The position numbers and the translations under genes are program-made. From Dokdonella_A soli (lineage in GTDB: Bacteria > Pseudomonadota > Gammaproteobacteria > Xanthomonadales > Rhodanobacteraceae): a stretch of DNA of 64,000 nucleotides. Shown here one piece after another: positions 17,406 to 25,847 of this stretch; positions within the stretch are counted from its first letter, which is position 1, and every line of letters starts with the position of its first letter. Below the pieces are notes generated by a model. The model made no database searches and had not been told where the DNA came from. It worked only from the letters and a program-made list of their open reading frames with translations. The DNA lies in NCBI RefSeq assembly GCF_039523175.1, contig NZ_BAAAEU010000007.1:186001-250000 (forward strand), read 5' to 3'.

Positions 17406-17936
17406 CTATTCGTCGACGACGTCGAGACCGGGAAACAGCACCTCGGAGTAGCCAAAGCGCGAGAAATCGGTGATCCGCATCGGGTACAGCACACCGATCA
17501 GGTGGTCGCACTCGTGCTGCACGACACGCGCGTGGAAGCCTTCCGCGGTGCGCTCGATCGGCTGGCCCTGCGGATCAACGCCGCTGTAGCGGATCCGCGA
17601 CCAGCGCTCGACGACGCCACGCAGGCCGGGCACCGACAGGCAGCCCTCCCAGCCCTCCTCGCGCTCCTCCGACAGCGGCGTGATCACCGGATTCAGCAGG
17701 ATCGTGCGCGGCACCGCCGGCGCGTCCGGATAACGCTCGCTGTGGTCGAAGCCGAAGATTGCGAGCTGCAGGTCGACGCCGACCTGTGGCGCGGCGAGGC
17801 CGATGCCACCGGCAGCCTGCATTGTGTCGAACATGTCCGCGATCAGCACCTGCAGTTCCGGCGTTCCGAACAGCTCGACCGGCTTGGCGACGCGCAGCAG
17901 GCGCGGATCGCCCATCCTGAGGATTTCACGAATCAT
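17406..17936 (-). CDS. def: Peptide deformylase
   Basis: Metalloenzyme removing the N-formyl group from nascent proteins. From ATG 17936 (MIREILRMGDPRLLRVAKPV) it is 176 residues. Motif 1 GIGLAAPQVG is near residues 42-51, motif 2 EGCLSVPG supplies the metal-binding Cys, and motif 3 HECDHL near 139 supplies two His and the catalytic Glu. The ORF runs 75 codons further upstream, but those residues are not family-like. It does not sit with fmt, its usual partner. The OPT transporter is divergent. Confidence 0.93.
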   Translation of the reverse strand: MIREILRMGDPRLLRVAKPVELFGTPELQVLIADMFDTMQAAGGIGLAAPQVGVDLQLAIFGFDHSERYPDAPAVPRTILLNPVITPLSEEREEGWEGCLSVPGLRGVVERWSRIRYSGVDPQGQPIERTAEGFHARVVQHECDHLIGVLYPMRITDFSRFGYSEVLFPGLDVVDE

Positions 17937-18106
17937 TCGAAGCGCCCGTCTGGCAAGATCGGCGCCATTATCGCGCAGGCTGCCGCACACGCCGATGAAT
18001 GGCGCGGCGTTGCGGCGCGCCAGCGTGACGCGCCTGGGCGCATGTGCTTTCATAGCCGTTGGCGCGCGCCAAAACGCGCTTTCGATCGTCCGACCGAGGT
18101 AACCCG

Positions 18107-20068
18107 ATGAAGTCCGAACCCGCCGCGGCCGCGCCTGCCGCGCAGCTCGCCGCACCCGCACAGCTCACCGCACGCGCGATCATCCTTTCCGTGATCCTGG
18201 CGATGATCCTCGCCGCCGCGAACGCCTATCTCGGCTTGTTCGCCGGCCTGACCATTGCGACCGCGATCCCGGCCGCGGTGGTCTCGATGGCGGTGCTGCG
18301 CCTGCTCGGCGGCGGCACGATCCTCGAGAACAACATCGTGCAGACCGGCGCCTCGGCCGGCTCGTCGATCGCAGCCGGCGTGATCTTCACGCTGCCGGCG
18401 CTGGTCATGCTCGGCGCCTGGCAGGACTTCAAGTATTCCTGGGTACTGGCGATCGCCGGCCTCGGCGGGCTGCTCGGCGTGCTGTTCTCGGTGCCGCTGC
18501 GCCGCTCGATGATCGTCGAGCAACCGCTCGCGTTCCCCGAGGGCAAAGCCGCCGCGGAAGTGCTGCGCGCTGGCGAGAATCCGGGACCGGGCGTGAAGAT
18601 CCTGGCCATGGCCGGTGCGCTCGGCGCGCTGGTCAAGCTCGCAGCCGAGAGCGGCCTGCGCATGATTCCGGACAACGCAGTCGGCTCCGGCTTCATCGGC
18701 CGCTACCTCGGCTACATGGGCACCAACCTGTCGCCGGCGCTGCTCGGTGTCGGCTACATCATCGGCCTCAACGTCAGCATCGTGGTCGTCTCCGGCAGCA
18801 TCCTGTCCTACAACATCGCGATCCCGCTCTACCACGCGTTTTTCATGAACCACGATCCAGTGCTGGCGACGCAGCTCGTTGGCGCCAGCGCAGCGGACGC
18901 GGCCAGCCTGATCCGCTCCGCGCAAGTGCGCTACCTCGGCGTCGGCGCGATGCTGATCGGTGGCGTGTGGACCCTGTTCTCGCTGCGCAAGTCGCTGGTC
19001 TCCGGCATCAAGAGCGGCATCGCCGCCGCCCGCAAGAGCGGCGGTGCCGTGATCGCCGAGACCGAGCGCGACCTGCCGATGAAGTGGATGCTGGTCGCGC
19101 TGGTCGCGTTCACGCTGCCGCTGCTCGCGCTCTATCAGGCGATCGTCGGCCAGTGGATGGTCAGCATCCCGATGACGATCATCATGATCGTCGCCGGCTT
19201 CCTGTTCGTGTCGGTTTCCGGCTACCTCGCCGGCCTGGTCGGCTCGTCGAACAATCCGGTGTCCGGCATCACGATCGCGACGATCCTGTTCGCGTCGGTG
19301 GTCCTGATGCTGCTGCTCGGCCACGACTCGAAGATCGGGCCGGTCGCCGCGATCATGATCGGCGCCGTGGTCTGCTGCGCGGCCGCGGTCGGCGGCGACA
19401 ACCTGCAGGACCTGAAAGCCGGCTATCTGGTCGGCGCCACGCCATGGAAGCAGCAGCTGATGCTGATGATCGGCGCGTTCTCCTGCGCGCTGGTGATGGC
19501 GCCGGTGCTGAACCTGCTGTCCGCCGCCTACGGCATAGGCCCGAAGACCGCTGCGCATCCGAATTCGCTGGAGGCGCCACAGGCGATGCTGATGAAGTCG
19601 GTCGCCGAGGGCCTGTTCGGCGGCCACCTGCCGTGGGACATGATCGGCCTCGGCGCGGTGATCGGCGCCGCGATCATCGCGCTCGACGAATGGCTGAAGG
19701 CACGCGGTTCGCATTTCCGCGTGCCGGTGCTCGGCGCAGCGATCGGCATCTACCTGCCGCTGGAACTGATGGTGCCGATCTTCCTCGGCGGCCTGATCTC
19801 CTGGTTCGTCGAGCGCAAGCAGGGCGTCCACCCCCATGATGAGGCGGAACGCGACCGCGTCCATCGCCCCGGCACGCTGTTTTCGGCAGGCCTGATCACC
19901 GGCGAGGCGCTGACCGGCATCCTGATCGCGATCCCCATCGTCGTGTCGGGCCGCGCCGACGTGCTGGCGCTGCCGAAGACCCTGCAGTTCGGCCAGGCCG
20001 TCGGTCTGGTCGTGCTGGCGATCATCGGCTGGTTGCTCTATCGCGGCGCGGTGCGACGCCACGCCTGA
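18107..20068 (+). CDS. OPT/YSL family oligopeptide transporter
   Basis: A 653-residue inner-membrane protein with about 14 predicted hydrophobic segments, from TARAIILSVILAMILAAANA near the N-terminus to the C-terminal VGLVVLAIIGWLLY. Family signatures are NAYLGLFAGLTIATAIPAAV, NIVQTGASAGSSIAAGVIFT and PLAFPEGKAAAEVLRAGE. OPT members move small peptides or metal chelates by proton symport; the substrate cannot be read from the sequence. GAGG precedes ATG 18107 (MKSEPAAAAP); an earlier ATG at 18059 is less likely. It is a single gene, ending five bases from the converging glycosyltransferase. Confidence 0.88.
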   Translation: MKSEPAAAAPAAQLAAPAQLTARAIILSVILAMILAAANAYLGLFAGLTIATAIPAAVVSMAVLRLLGGGTILENNIVQTGASAGSSIAAGVIFTLPALVMLGAWQDFKYSWVLAIAGLGGLLGVLFSVPLRRSMIVEQPLAFPEGKAAAEVLRAGENPGPGVKILAMAGALGALVKLAAESGLRMIPDNAVGSGFIGRYLGYMGTNLSPALLGVGYIIGLNVSIVVVSGSILSYNIAIPLYHAFFMNHDPVLATQLVGASAADAASLIRSAQVRYLGVGAMLIGGVWTLFSLRKSLVSGIKSGIAAARKSGGAVIAETERDLPMKWMLVALVAFTLPLLALYQAIVGQWMVSIPMTIIMIVAGFLFVSVSGYLAGLVGSSNNPVSGITIATILFASVVLMLLLGHDSKIGPVAAIMIGAVVCCAAAVGGDNLQDLKAGYLVGATPWKQQLMLMIGAFSCALVMAPVLNLLSAAYGIGPKTAAHPNSLEAPQAMLMKSVAEGLFGGHLPWDMIGLGAVIGAAIIALDEWLKARGSHFRVPVLGAAIGIYLPLELMVPIFLGGLISWFVERKQGVHPHDEAERDRVHRPGTLFSAGLITGEALTGILIAIPIVVSGRADVLALPKTLQFGQAVGLVVLAIIGWLLYRGAVRRHA

Positions 20069-20072
20069 GCGA

Positions 20073-20978
20073 TCAGGCGCGGGAAATGAGCCCGCGCAGG
20101 ACGATCAAGGGCGCCTTCAGCGCGAAGTGCGCCCCGAGGCCGGACCACACGAGCGCACGCAGGAGCGGATTGCGCGCGGCCGGATCGAACTTGAGGAAAT
20201 AGCGCCACATGCCGCGGTGCTTGTGGCGCGCTACGAACCACGGACGATGCCGGCTGGAGCTGCCCTGGGCGTGGATGACGCGCACCTCGTGTGCGATCGC
20301 GACGCGAAATCCTGCGTCGCGCACGCGCCGGCACAGGTCCAGGTCCTCGACGTGCAGAAAATACCCCTCGTCGAATCCGCCGACCCGATCAAACACGTGA
20401 CGCGGCAATGTCATGCAGGCGCCCGAAACCGCCTCGACGGTCTCGATCGCGATCGGCGCGCCACTGAATGCCGGCATCTCGACGCCCGCAAACGCGGGCC
20501 AGCGCGACTCCAGCCGCGCCAGGCCGGTCATGCTCGCCAGCACGCGCCGCAAGGTCGGGTCGCGGCGGCGGTTGCCACGTGCGGGTGTTCCATTCGCGTC
20601 GCAGACGGTCACGCCCAGCAGGCCCAGATCGGGGGCGGCATCGAGGCTTCCGCGAAGGCGCGCGACACTATCCGGCCTCAGCTCGCAATCGGGATTGAGG
20701 ATCACCAGCACGTCGCCACGTGCGAGCGCGGCCCCCCGGTTGCAGGCGGGTCCGAACCCGAGATTCGAATCGTTGCGCAGCACGCGCAGCCGCGCCTCAC
20801 CCGCGTGCGCGGCTTGCACGCGCTCGACCTCGCCGTCACCCGATGCGTTGTCGACGAGAACGACTTCGACCGGCGCGTCCGACGCCAGTGCGGACTCGAT
20901 GCAGGTGCGCAGCAACGGACCGCTGTCGGCTGCGACGACGACGATGCTGGTCAGCCCCTGGACGGTCGGCGCATCCAT
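20073..20978 (-). CDS. Family 2 glycosyltransferase (rhamnosyltransferase-like)
   Basis: A 301-residue GT-A enzyme from ATG 20978 (MDAPTVQGLTSIVVVAADSG). VEVVLVDNASGDG binds the nucleotide, VILNPDCELRPDSV carries the acidic metal site, and GGFDEGYFLHVEDLDLCRRV is the C-terminal motif typical of WbbL-like rhamnosyltransferases. The C-terminus has hydrophobic stretches that may sit at the membrane. It is the last of five same-strand genes with wzm/wzt, so it probably adds a sugar to the exported polysaccharide. Donor and acceptor are unknown. Confidence 0.85.
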   Translation of the reverse strand: MDAPTVQGLTSIVVVAADSGPLLRTCIESALASDAPVEVVLVDNASGDGEVERVQAAHAGEARLRVLRNDSNLGFGPACNRGAALARGDVLVILNPDCELRPDSVARLRGSLDAAPDLGLLGVTVCDANGTPARGNRRRDPTLRRVLASMTGLARLESRWPAFAGVEMPAFSGAPIAIETVEAVSGACMTLPRHVFDRVGGFDEGYFLHVEDLDLCRRVRDAGFRVAIAHEVRVIHAQGSSSRHRPWFVARHKHRGMWRYFLKFDPAARNPLLRALVWSGLGAHFALKAPLIVLRGLISRA

Positions 20979-20995
20979 CGATACGTCAGTACCGG

Positions 20996-22855
20996 TCAGA
21001 TCGCGCCGAGCAGGCGTTCGCCCTGCTCCCGCGCCCAGGTCCACAGCGCCGGCCATGCCTCGCAGGCCGAGGCCAGCTGCGCGGTCTCATCGCGCAGCAG
21101 CGTCGCGCAGGCCGCGCCATCCGTGCCCGTGGGCCAGTCACCCAGACGCGGTGGATCCTTGGCGATCAAGGCGCGTCCGTTCGCCTCGATGATCGAGCGC
21201 ACATCCGCCTGCCAGTAGACGGGCGCATCCTGCGCCGCATCGAACTGGTGCTGCAGGCGCTCAATCAGGTCCGCGCGCGTATACGCGAGGTACTCGTGCA
21301 GCTGGCGCAGGCGGCCCGCTTCGCTGGCCGCGCCGACGTCGCGCAGATGCGCGGCGAGCAAGCCGAGACGTTGCGCCGGATCCTCGGCGTTGAAATCCGG
21401 CAGCTGGCGCTGCACGAATTCGCTGACGAAATAGTTGAAGCGTGGCGTGTGCGCAGCGAGTGTGGTGGGCGAGCGTTTGCGCTGGCTTTCCTGCACGTGG
21501 CCGATCGCGACCGGCAATTCGAGCATCAACGCATCCGGATGGCAGAGAGCGGTCAGCCGCGAGAACAACGCATCCTCGCCGCGCCCCTGCGGGTTCGTGC
21601 ATGGCAGCATCATCGAGTTGTCGAGCGCGAATGGGGTGAAGGTGGCGCTGCCGGCGCGTGCCTGGCGATGGCCGTACCAGAGGCTGCCCGCCTCGACGTT
21701 GCGCAAATAGCTGTCGCGGTCACGCACGAACTCGGCGCGCTCGGCGGGCGGCAGCTGGTACAGCCAGAGGCCCGATTCCGTGCGCGAACTGCCGTAGCTG
21801 CCGTGCTGGGTCGCCAAGATCGGCGCGTCGCCGCGCAGATGGTCGAGGCGGCTCACCGGCAGGCCGCGCAACGCGGTGCGTTCGATCGCGTAGCGTGAAC
21901 CGCTGGCCAGCGCACCGAGTGAGCGCCCGGCCGCGTCCAGATGCAGCTCGAACGGATCGCCCTCGATCTCCTCGCCGGCGCCGAGCGCGTTCTCGATATT
22001 GCGATAGAAATGCGTGTGCGCGGCCGCAGACGGGTTCGGGTCGAGCCCGACCTGCGCATCGTCGGGCCGACGCAGCGGCAGGCGATGGTCGTCGTCCAGC
22101 AGTACCAACCGTGCGCCAGCCGACAGCAGCAGGGCGAGATTCCAGGCGCGACCACCGCCGAAGCGGTTGGCCGATTCCGCTCGCAGCAGAAGATAGGGCA
22201 GGATCGGGGCGGCCTGCGGCACCGCGCGCGCGATCTTCGCGACCAGACGTTCACGTTCGGCGGCACCGAGGTAGCTCAGCTTGCAGCCGGTCGCGCGCGC
22301 GAACTCGCGCAGCAGATCGCGATGCCGGTTGACCGCTTCGCGCGTCGTCGAATCGTCCAGCAACACGTAGTGGCGGTTCGCGCGGAAGCGGCGCTCATAG
22401 TCGGCTAGCGTGCCGAGCAGGTGTTCGAGCTGCTGCGGGCGGTCGCAGGCGCGGATGAATACCGCGCGAAGCGGTGCCGGTTCACGCGGTGCAGCGGTCG
22501 TGACCCGCTGCAGGAAGTCGCGATCGGAAACCAGCAGCCCGCGCGTGGTCAGGCTCTCGAGCACGCGCGCGACGCCGTCGCGCTGCGACTGCAGGCCGGG
22601 AATCGTCGCCAGGATGCGTGCAACGTGCTCGTCCAGCGAGCGGAACTCACGGCTCTGGTCGAGCGCCTGCAACACCTGGAAGGTCATCACATGCGTCTCG
22701 CCGCTGCGCTTGACCTGGAAGATGCATTCGCTGTTCGACAGCGACGCGACGACGCCATCCTCCGATGCGTACAAGGGCGCGTTCGGGTCGGTGCGCGGCG
22801 GCGGCGCCACATTCAGGCTGCCGTAGTTGATCTGATAGTTGAGGTCGGTGCTCAT
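20996..22855 (-). CDS. Large glycosyltransferase-like protein with N-terminal PqqD-like domain
   Basis: A 619-residue cytoplasmic protein from ATG 22855 (MSTDLNYQINYGSLNVAPPP). Residues about 40-125 look like a small winged-helix domain of the PqqD type (ECIFQVKRSGETHVMTFQVL ... SLDEHVARIL ... VLESLTTRGLLV), a fold best known as the peptide-recognition element of RiPP enzymes. From about 140 a GT-A-like region follows: LRAVFIRACDRPQQLEHLLG, then HYVLLDDSTTREAV and LVLLDDDHRLPLRRP with an Asp cluster. The last 300 residues match nothing I recognise. It overlaps the methyltransferase stop (ATGA) and is followed by the GT2 gene. A role in polysaccharide assembly is inferred from context. Confidence 0.6.
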   Translation of the reverse strand: MSTDLNYQINYGSLNVAPPPRTDPNAPLYASEDGVVASLSNSECIFQVKRSGETHVMTFQVLQALDQSREFRSLDEHVARILATIPGLQSQRDGVARVLESLTTRGLLVSDRDFLQRVTTAAPREPAPLRAVFIRACDRPQQLEHLLGTLADYERRFRANRHYVLLDDSTTREAVNRHRDLLREFARATGCKLSYLGAAERERLVAKIARAVPQAAPILPYLLLRAESANRFGGGRAWNLALLLSAGARLVLLDDDHRLPLRRPDDAQVGLDPNPSAAAHTHFYRNIENALGAGEEIEGDPFELHLDAAGRSLGALASGSRYAIERTALRGLPVSRLDHLRGDAPILATQHGSYGSSRTESGLWLYQLPPAERAEFVRDRDSYLRNVEAGSLWYGHRQARAGSATFTPFALDNSMMLPCTNPQGRGEDALFSRLTALCHPDALMLELPVAIGHVQESQRKRSPTTLAAHTPRFNYFVSEFVQRQLPDFNAEDPAQRLGLLAAHLRDVGAASEAGRLRQLHEYLAYTRADLIERLQHQFDAAQDAPVYWQADVRSIIEANGRALIAKDPPRLGDWPTGTDGAACATLLRDETAQLASACEAWPALWTWAREQGERLLGAI

Positions 22856-23772
22856 TCGGTTGACCGGTTGCGTCGCCACCAGCGCCAGTCGCGACGCAGT
22901 GGAGGACTGGGTTCGACAGGCCACGCCGGCACCTGCGCACGCAGGCGTTCGATTTCAGCCTCGAGTTCGGCGATGCGCGCGCCAGCACCCATGTTCTTGC
23001 GGATTTCGTGATTGTAATGCGCGTACACCGATTCCTCGCGATCGCCGAACAGCGACAGCGCGGGCATTCCGTCCGGCAGCGGGTGCCCGGAGCAGATCGC
23101 GACGTAGTACATCGGTGCGTAATCGAGGCCCTCGGCCATCGCCTCACCGCCGACTGCTGCGGTCCAGGTCTCGGCATGGCCAGGGTTCGACTCCAGCGCC
23201 CACAGTGCGGACTGGAACAGCAGCTTCTGGCCGTACAGCCGGACCACGGGGAAATGCGGTTTCAGCAGATCGAGCAGTTCCTCGCGATACAGCTCGCGCA
23301 CGTGGAACTCGTTGCGGAAGCCGGCGAGCTCGCTGTAGGTGCGCTTGTCGGGCGACGAGATGACCAGCACGCCGTCCTCGGCGAGTACGCGCGCGAAGCC
23401 GGCCAGCAGCTGTTCCTGGGCCGCGAGGTGTTCCAGCGTCTCGAACGAGACGACCAGATCGAAGGCGCGATCGCGAAAACCGAGGCTGGTCGCATCCATC
23501 CGCTCGAAGCGCAGGCGCGGCTTGTCGGCGTAGCGCGTGCGCGCGTGCGCGACCGCGGTAGCATCGACATCGACGCCGACCACGTCGGCCGCGACGTCGG
23601 CCAGCAGGGCCGAGCCGTAGCCTTCGCCACAAGCCGCGTCGAGCACGCGCTTGCCGGCCGCTAGCCCGCGCGCAAACGCGTAGCGATGCCAGTGCTCGTA
23701 CCAGATCTCGCGCACGCACTCGGGCGTGAAGCGTTCGCCGGTGAACGGGAGTGCGTCGCCGCGGTCGCTCAT
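22852..23772 (-). CDS. SAM-dependent methyltransferase, O-polysaccharide operon
   Basis: A 306-residue class I methyltransferase from ATG 23772 (MSDRGDALPFTGERFTPECV). Motif I is VLDAACGEGYGSA (43-55), then VVGVDVDATAVAHA, and FDLVVSFETLEHL is the post-core motif. After the catalytic domain an Ala/Glu/Leu/Arg heptad region (ARIAELEAEIERLRAQV, about residues 268-284) predicts a short coiled coil. Start and stop both overlap their neighbours by ATGA. In Wzm/Wzt systems with a Wzt C-terminal sugar-binding domain, a terminal methyl often caps the chain; this enzyme may do so, but that is inference. Confidence 0.82.
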   Translation of the reverse strand: MSDRGDALPFTGERFTPECVREIWYEHWHRYAFARGLAAGKRVLDAACGEGYGSALLADVAADVVGVDVDATAVAHARTRYADKPRLRFERMDATSLGFRDRAFDLVVSFETLEHLAAQEQLLAGFARVLAEDGVLVISSPDKRTYSELAGFRNEFHVRELYREELLDLLKPHFPVVRLYGQKLLFQSALWALESNPGHAETWTAAVGGEAMAEGLDYAPMYYVAICSGHPLPDGMPALSLFGDREESVYAHYNHEIRKNMGAGARIAELEAEIERLRAQVPAWPVEPSPPLRRDWRWWRRNRSTE

Positions 23773-24974
23773 GACGCGTTGCCTCCGGAACGCGCATGCG
23801 TCCAGCGATGCGCAAGGCGCACCATGCCGAATTCCCGCGTTGCACCGCGCACGACCACGCCGCGCTCCAGCGTATCGAACAGGCGTACACCTTCCGGGTC
23901 CATCGGATGCACGCGCACGCTGTAAGCGCCAGGCAACAGGGCGAGATCGGCGAATTCGAGCTCGCAGGCGTACTCGTTTTCGCCGAGCCGCTGCGGCACG
24001 CAGCCGTCCATGTCGGTGCTGACCCCATAGACCGGAGTGCCGTCCGCGCGCACGACGCCGATCGCGAAGCTGGGCACGCGGCCATCGCGCGAACGGATGC
24101 GCGCACGCACCTTCAACGTCTCGCCGCTGTCGAGCAGCAGCGGGGTTTCGGAATCCACATCGTTGAGGGCGACATCGAGCACGCTGAACTCCAGGTTGCC
24201 GCGTGTGGCTTCGCGCTGGTTCGGCTGTGGCGCGGATTTGCGCTCGTGGTAGGCCAGATAAGCCTGGGTCACGTCGAAGACGTCGCCGGCCATCGCGACT
24301 TCGCCTTCGCGCAGCCAGCAGGCGTGGCGGCACAGCTTCTGCACATGGTACATGCTGTGCGAGACGAGGATCAGCGTGCCGCCACCGGCGAGGTAGTCCT
24401 TCATCCATTGCACGCATTTCTTCTGGAATGACTCGTCGCCGACCGCGAGCACCTCGTCGGTGATCAGCAGATCCGGCTTCAACGCGGCGATCACCGCGAA
24501 ACCGAGCCGCACGACCATGCCCGACGAGTAGTGCTTGACCGGTTCGTCGATATAGCGGCCGATGTCCGCGAACGCGATGATCTCGGGCAGGCGCCGACGC
24601 AGTTCCGCGCCCTCCAAACCGTGCAGCGCCGCGGACATCGCGATGTTGTCGCGACCGCTGTATTCGGGGTGGAAACCGGCACCGAGCTCCAGCAGCGCGC
24701 CGAACTCGCCGTTGACATTCACGCTGCCGGTGCTCGGCGTCAGCACGCCGGTGATCAGCTTCAGCAGGGTCGATTTGCCGGCGCCGTTCTCTCCGATCAG
24801 GCCGAGCGATTCGCCGCGACAGACCTCGAGGTTCACGTCGCGCAGTACGCTGATACGGTCGTTGTCGACGCCGCTGAACAGCAGGCGCCCGAGCGCGCGC
24901 AGGCGATCGCTGCTGCGATGGACTTTTGGATACGACTTGCCGAGGCCGCGCGCCTCGATCAGCGGCGCGCTCAC
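23769..24974 (-). CDS. wzt: O-polysaccharide ABC transporter ATPase Wzt
   Basis: Cytoplasmic ATPase that drives export of an undecaprenyl-linked polysaccharide through Wzm. It is 401 residues. Walker A is GENGAGKST (61-69), signature YSSGM (149-153), and Walker B LLITDEV (169-175) with the following His in LILVSHSMYH. The HYSSGM signature and NGEFGALLELGAGFHPEYSG are typical of polysaccharide exporters. Residues about 255-390 form the extra C-terminal beta domain that in Wzt of E. coli O8/O9a recognises the modified chain end. It overlaps wzm and the methyltransferase by four bases each. Confidence 0.93.
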   Translation of the reverse strand: MSAPLIEARGLGKSYPKVHRSSDRLRALGRLLFSGVDNDRISVLRDVNLEVCRGESLGLIGENGAGKSTLLKLITGVLTPSTGSVNVNGEFGALLELGAGFHPEYSGRDNIAMSAALHGLEGAELRRRLPEIIAFADIGRYIDEPVKHYSSGMVVRLGFAVIAALKPDLLITDEVLAVGDESFQKKCVQWMKDYLAGGGTLILVSHSMYHVQKLCRHACWLREGEVAMAGDVFDVTQAYLAYHERKSAPQPNQREATRGNLEFSVLDVALNDVDSETPLLLDSGETLKVRARIRSRDGRVPSFAIGVVRADGTPVYGVSTDMDGCVPQRLGENEYACELEFADLALLPGAYSVRVHPMDPEGVRLFDTLERGVVVRGATREFGMVRLAHRWTHARSGGNAS

Positions 24975-25741
24975 AGGAAATCCTCGAAATGTGGATCGAG
25001 GCGGCGGAACAGCCGATGTCCGATCGGCAGCGCCGCGGCGGCGATGACCAGCGCGATAGCCAGGTGGCGGAAATTGAAACTGCCGTGATCGAGCAGCAAG
25101 GCGCGGAACGATTCGGCGTAGAACGTGAACGGGTTGAAGTCGAGCCAGCCGCGGAAACGCTCGGGCAATTGCGCGCGGTCGTAGTAGACCGGCGCGCCGA
25201 ACATCAGCAGCGGCAGCAGCTGGCCGAGCGCCTGCACGAGGTCACGCACGAAGATCTGCACCGACGCGCTGATCAGCGCGATGCCGAGCGCGAGGGCCGC
25301 GAGCGGCAGATACAGGAGTAGCGCCGGCAGCAGCCCGGCCAGATGGATGCCCTGGCCGGCGAACGCGAGTACCAGCACGATCACCACGAAGCCGACGATA
25401 TGGATCGCGAAGCTCGTCCCGACGCTGGCTAGCACGAGAATCTCACGCGGCAGCGCGACCTTGCCGATCAACGCGGCATTGTCCTGGATCGCGGTGGTCG
25501 AGCGCAGCACCGCCTCCGCGAACGCGGTCCACGGCCACAGCGCGGTGGCGAGGAACGGTACGTAACCGAGCGTGTCCGCACCGGGCACGCGCGCCTTGAA
25601 CACGTTGACGAAGACGAAACTGGTGATCGCCAACTGCAGGAGCGGCTGGAACAGCGCCCAGAGGCCCCCAGAGAAACTGCCGGCGAAGCGGTTGCTCAGT
25701 TCGCGCCGGAAGAAGCGCAGGGTCAGTGCGGCTGCGGACAT
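24971..25741 (-). CDS. wzm: O-polysaccharide ABC transporter permease Wzm
   Basis: A 256-residue inner-membrane permease of the ABC-2 type with about six membrane segments, from ATG 25741 (MSAAALTLRFFRRELSNRFA). The cytoplasmic gate region FRRELSNRFAGSFSGGLWA, GKVALPREILVLASVGTSF and the late DFNPFTFYAESFRALLL are typical of Wzm/TagG proteins. It is first of the five-gene operon; its stop overlaps wzt (TGA inside ATGA). The promoter should lie in 25742-25847, but no clear consensus was seen. Confidence 0.92.
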   Translation of the reverse strand: MSAAALTLRFFRRELSNRFAGSFSGGLWALFQPLLQLAITSFVFVNVFKARVPGADTLGYVPFLATALWPWTAFAEAVLRSTTAIQDNAALIGKVALPREILVLASVGTSFAIHIVGFVVIVLVLAFAGQGIHLAGLLPALLLYLPLAALALGIALISASVQIFVRDLVQALGQLLPLLMFGAPVYYDRAQLPERFRGWLDFNPFTFYAESFRALLLDHGSFNFRHLAIALVIAAAALPIGHRLFRRLDPHFEDFL

Positions 25742-25847
25742 GGAAGCGGCGACGCCCCGCGTTGGTTGATGGTCCCGGCGATGCCGAATCCGCCCCGCAC
25801 TCGCGGCCACCGCGGCGGCGACGCATGGCGGGGCGCGCAAACTCCCT

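Noticed and set aside
18050..20062. A 670-codon minus-strand frame opposite the OPT transporter
   Set aside because: The translation is an Asp/Arg/His/Gln-rich pattern typical of the reverse of hydrophobic membrane codons. The transporter frame has clear signatures.
22852..24417. A 521-codon version of the methyltransferase reaching to 24417
   Set aside because: The first 215 codons lie opposite-phase within wzt and are Arg-rich. ATG 23772, overlapping the wzt stop, gives a complete methyltransferase.
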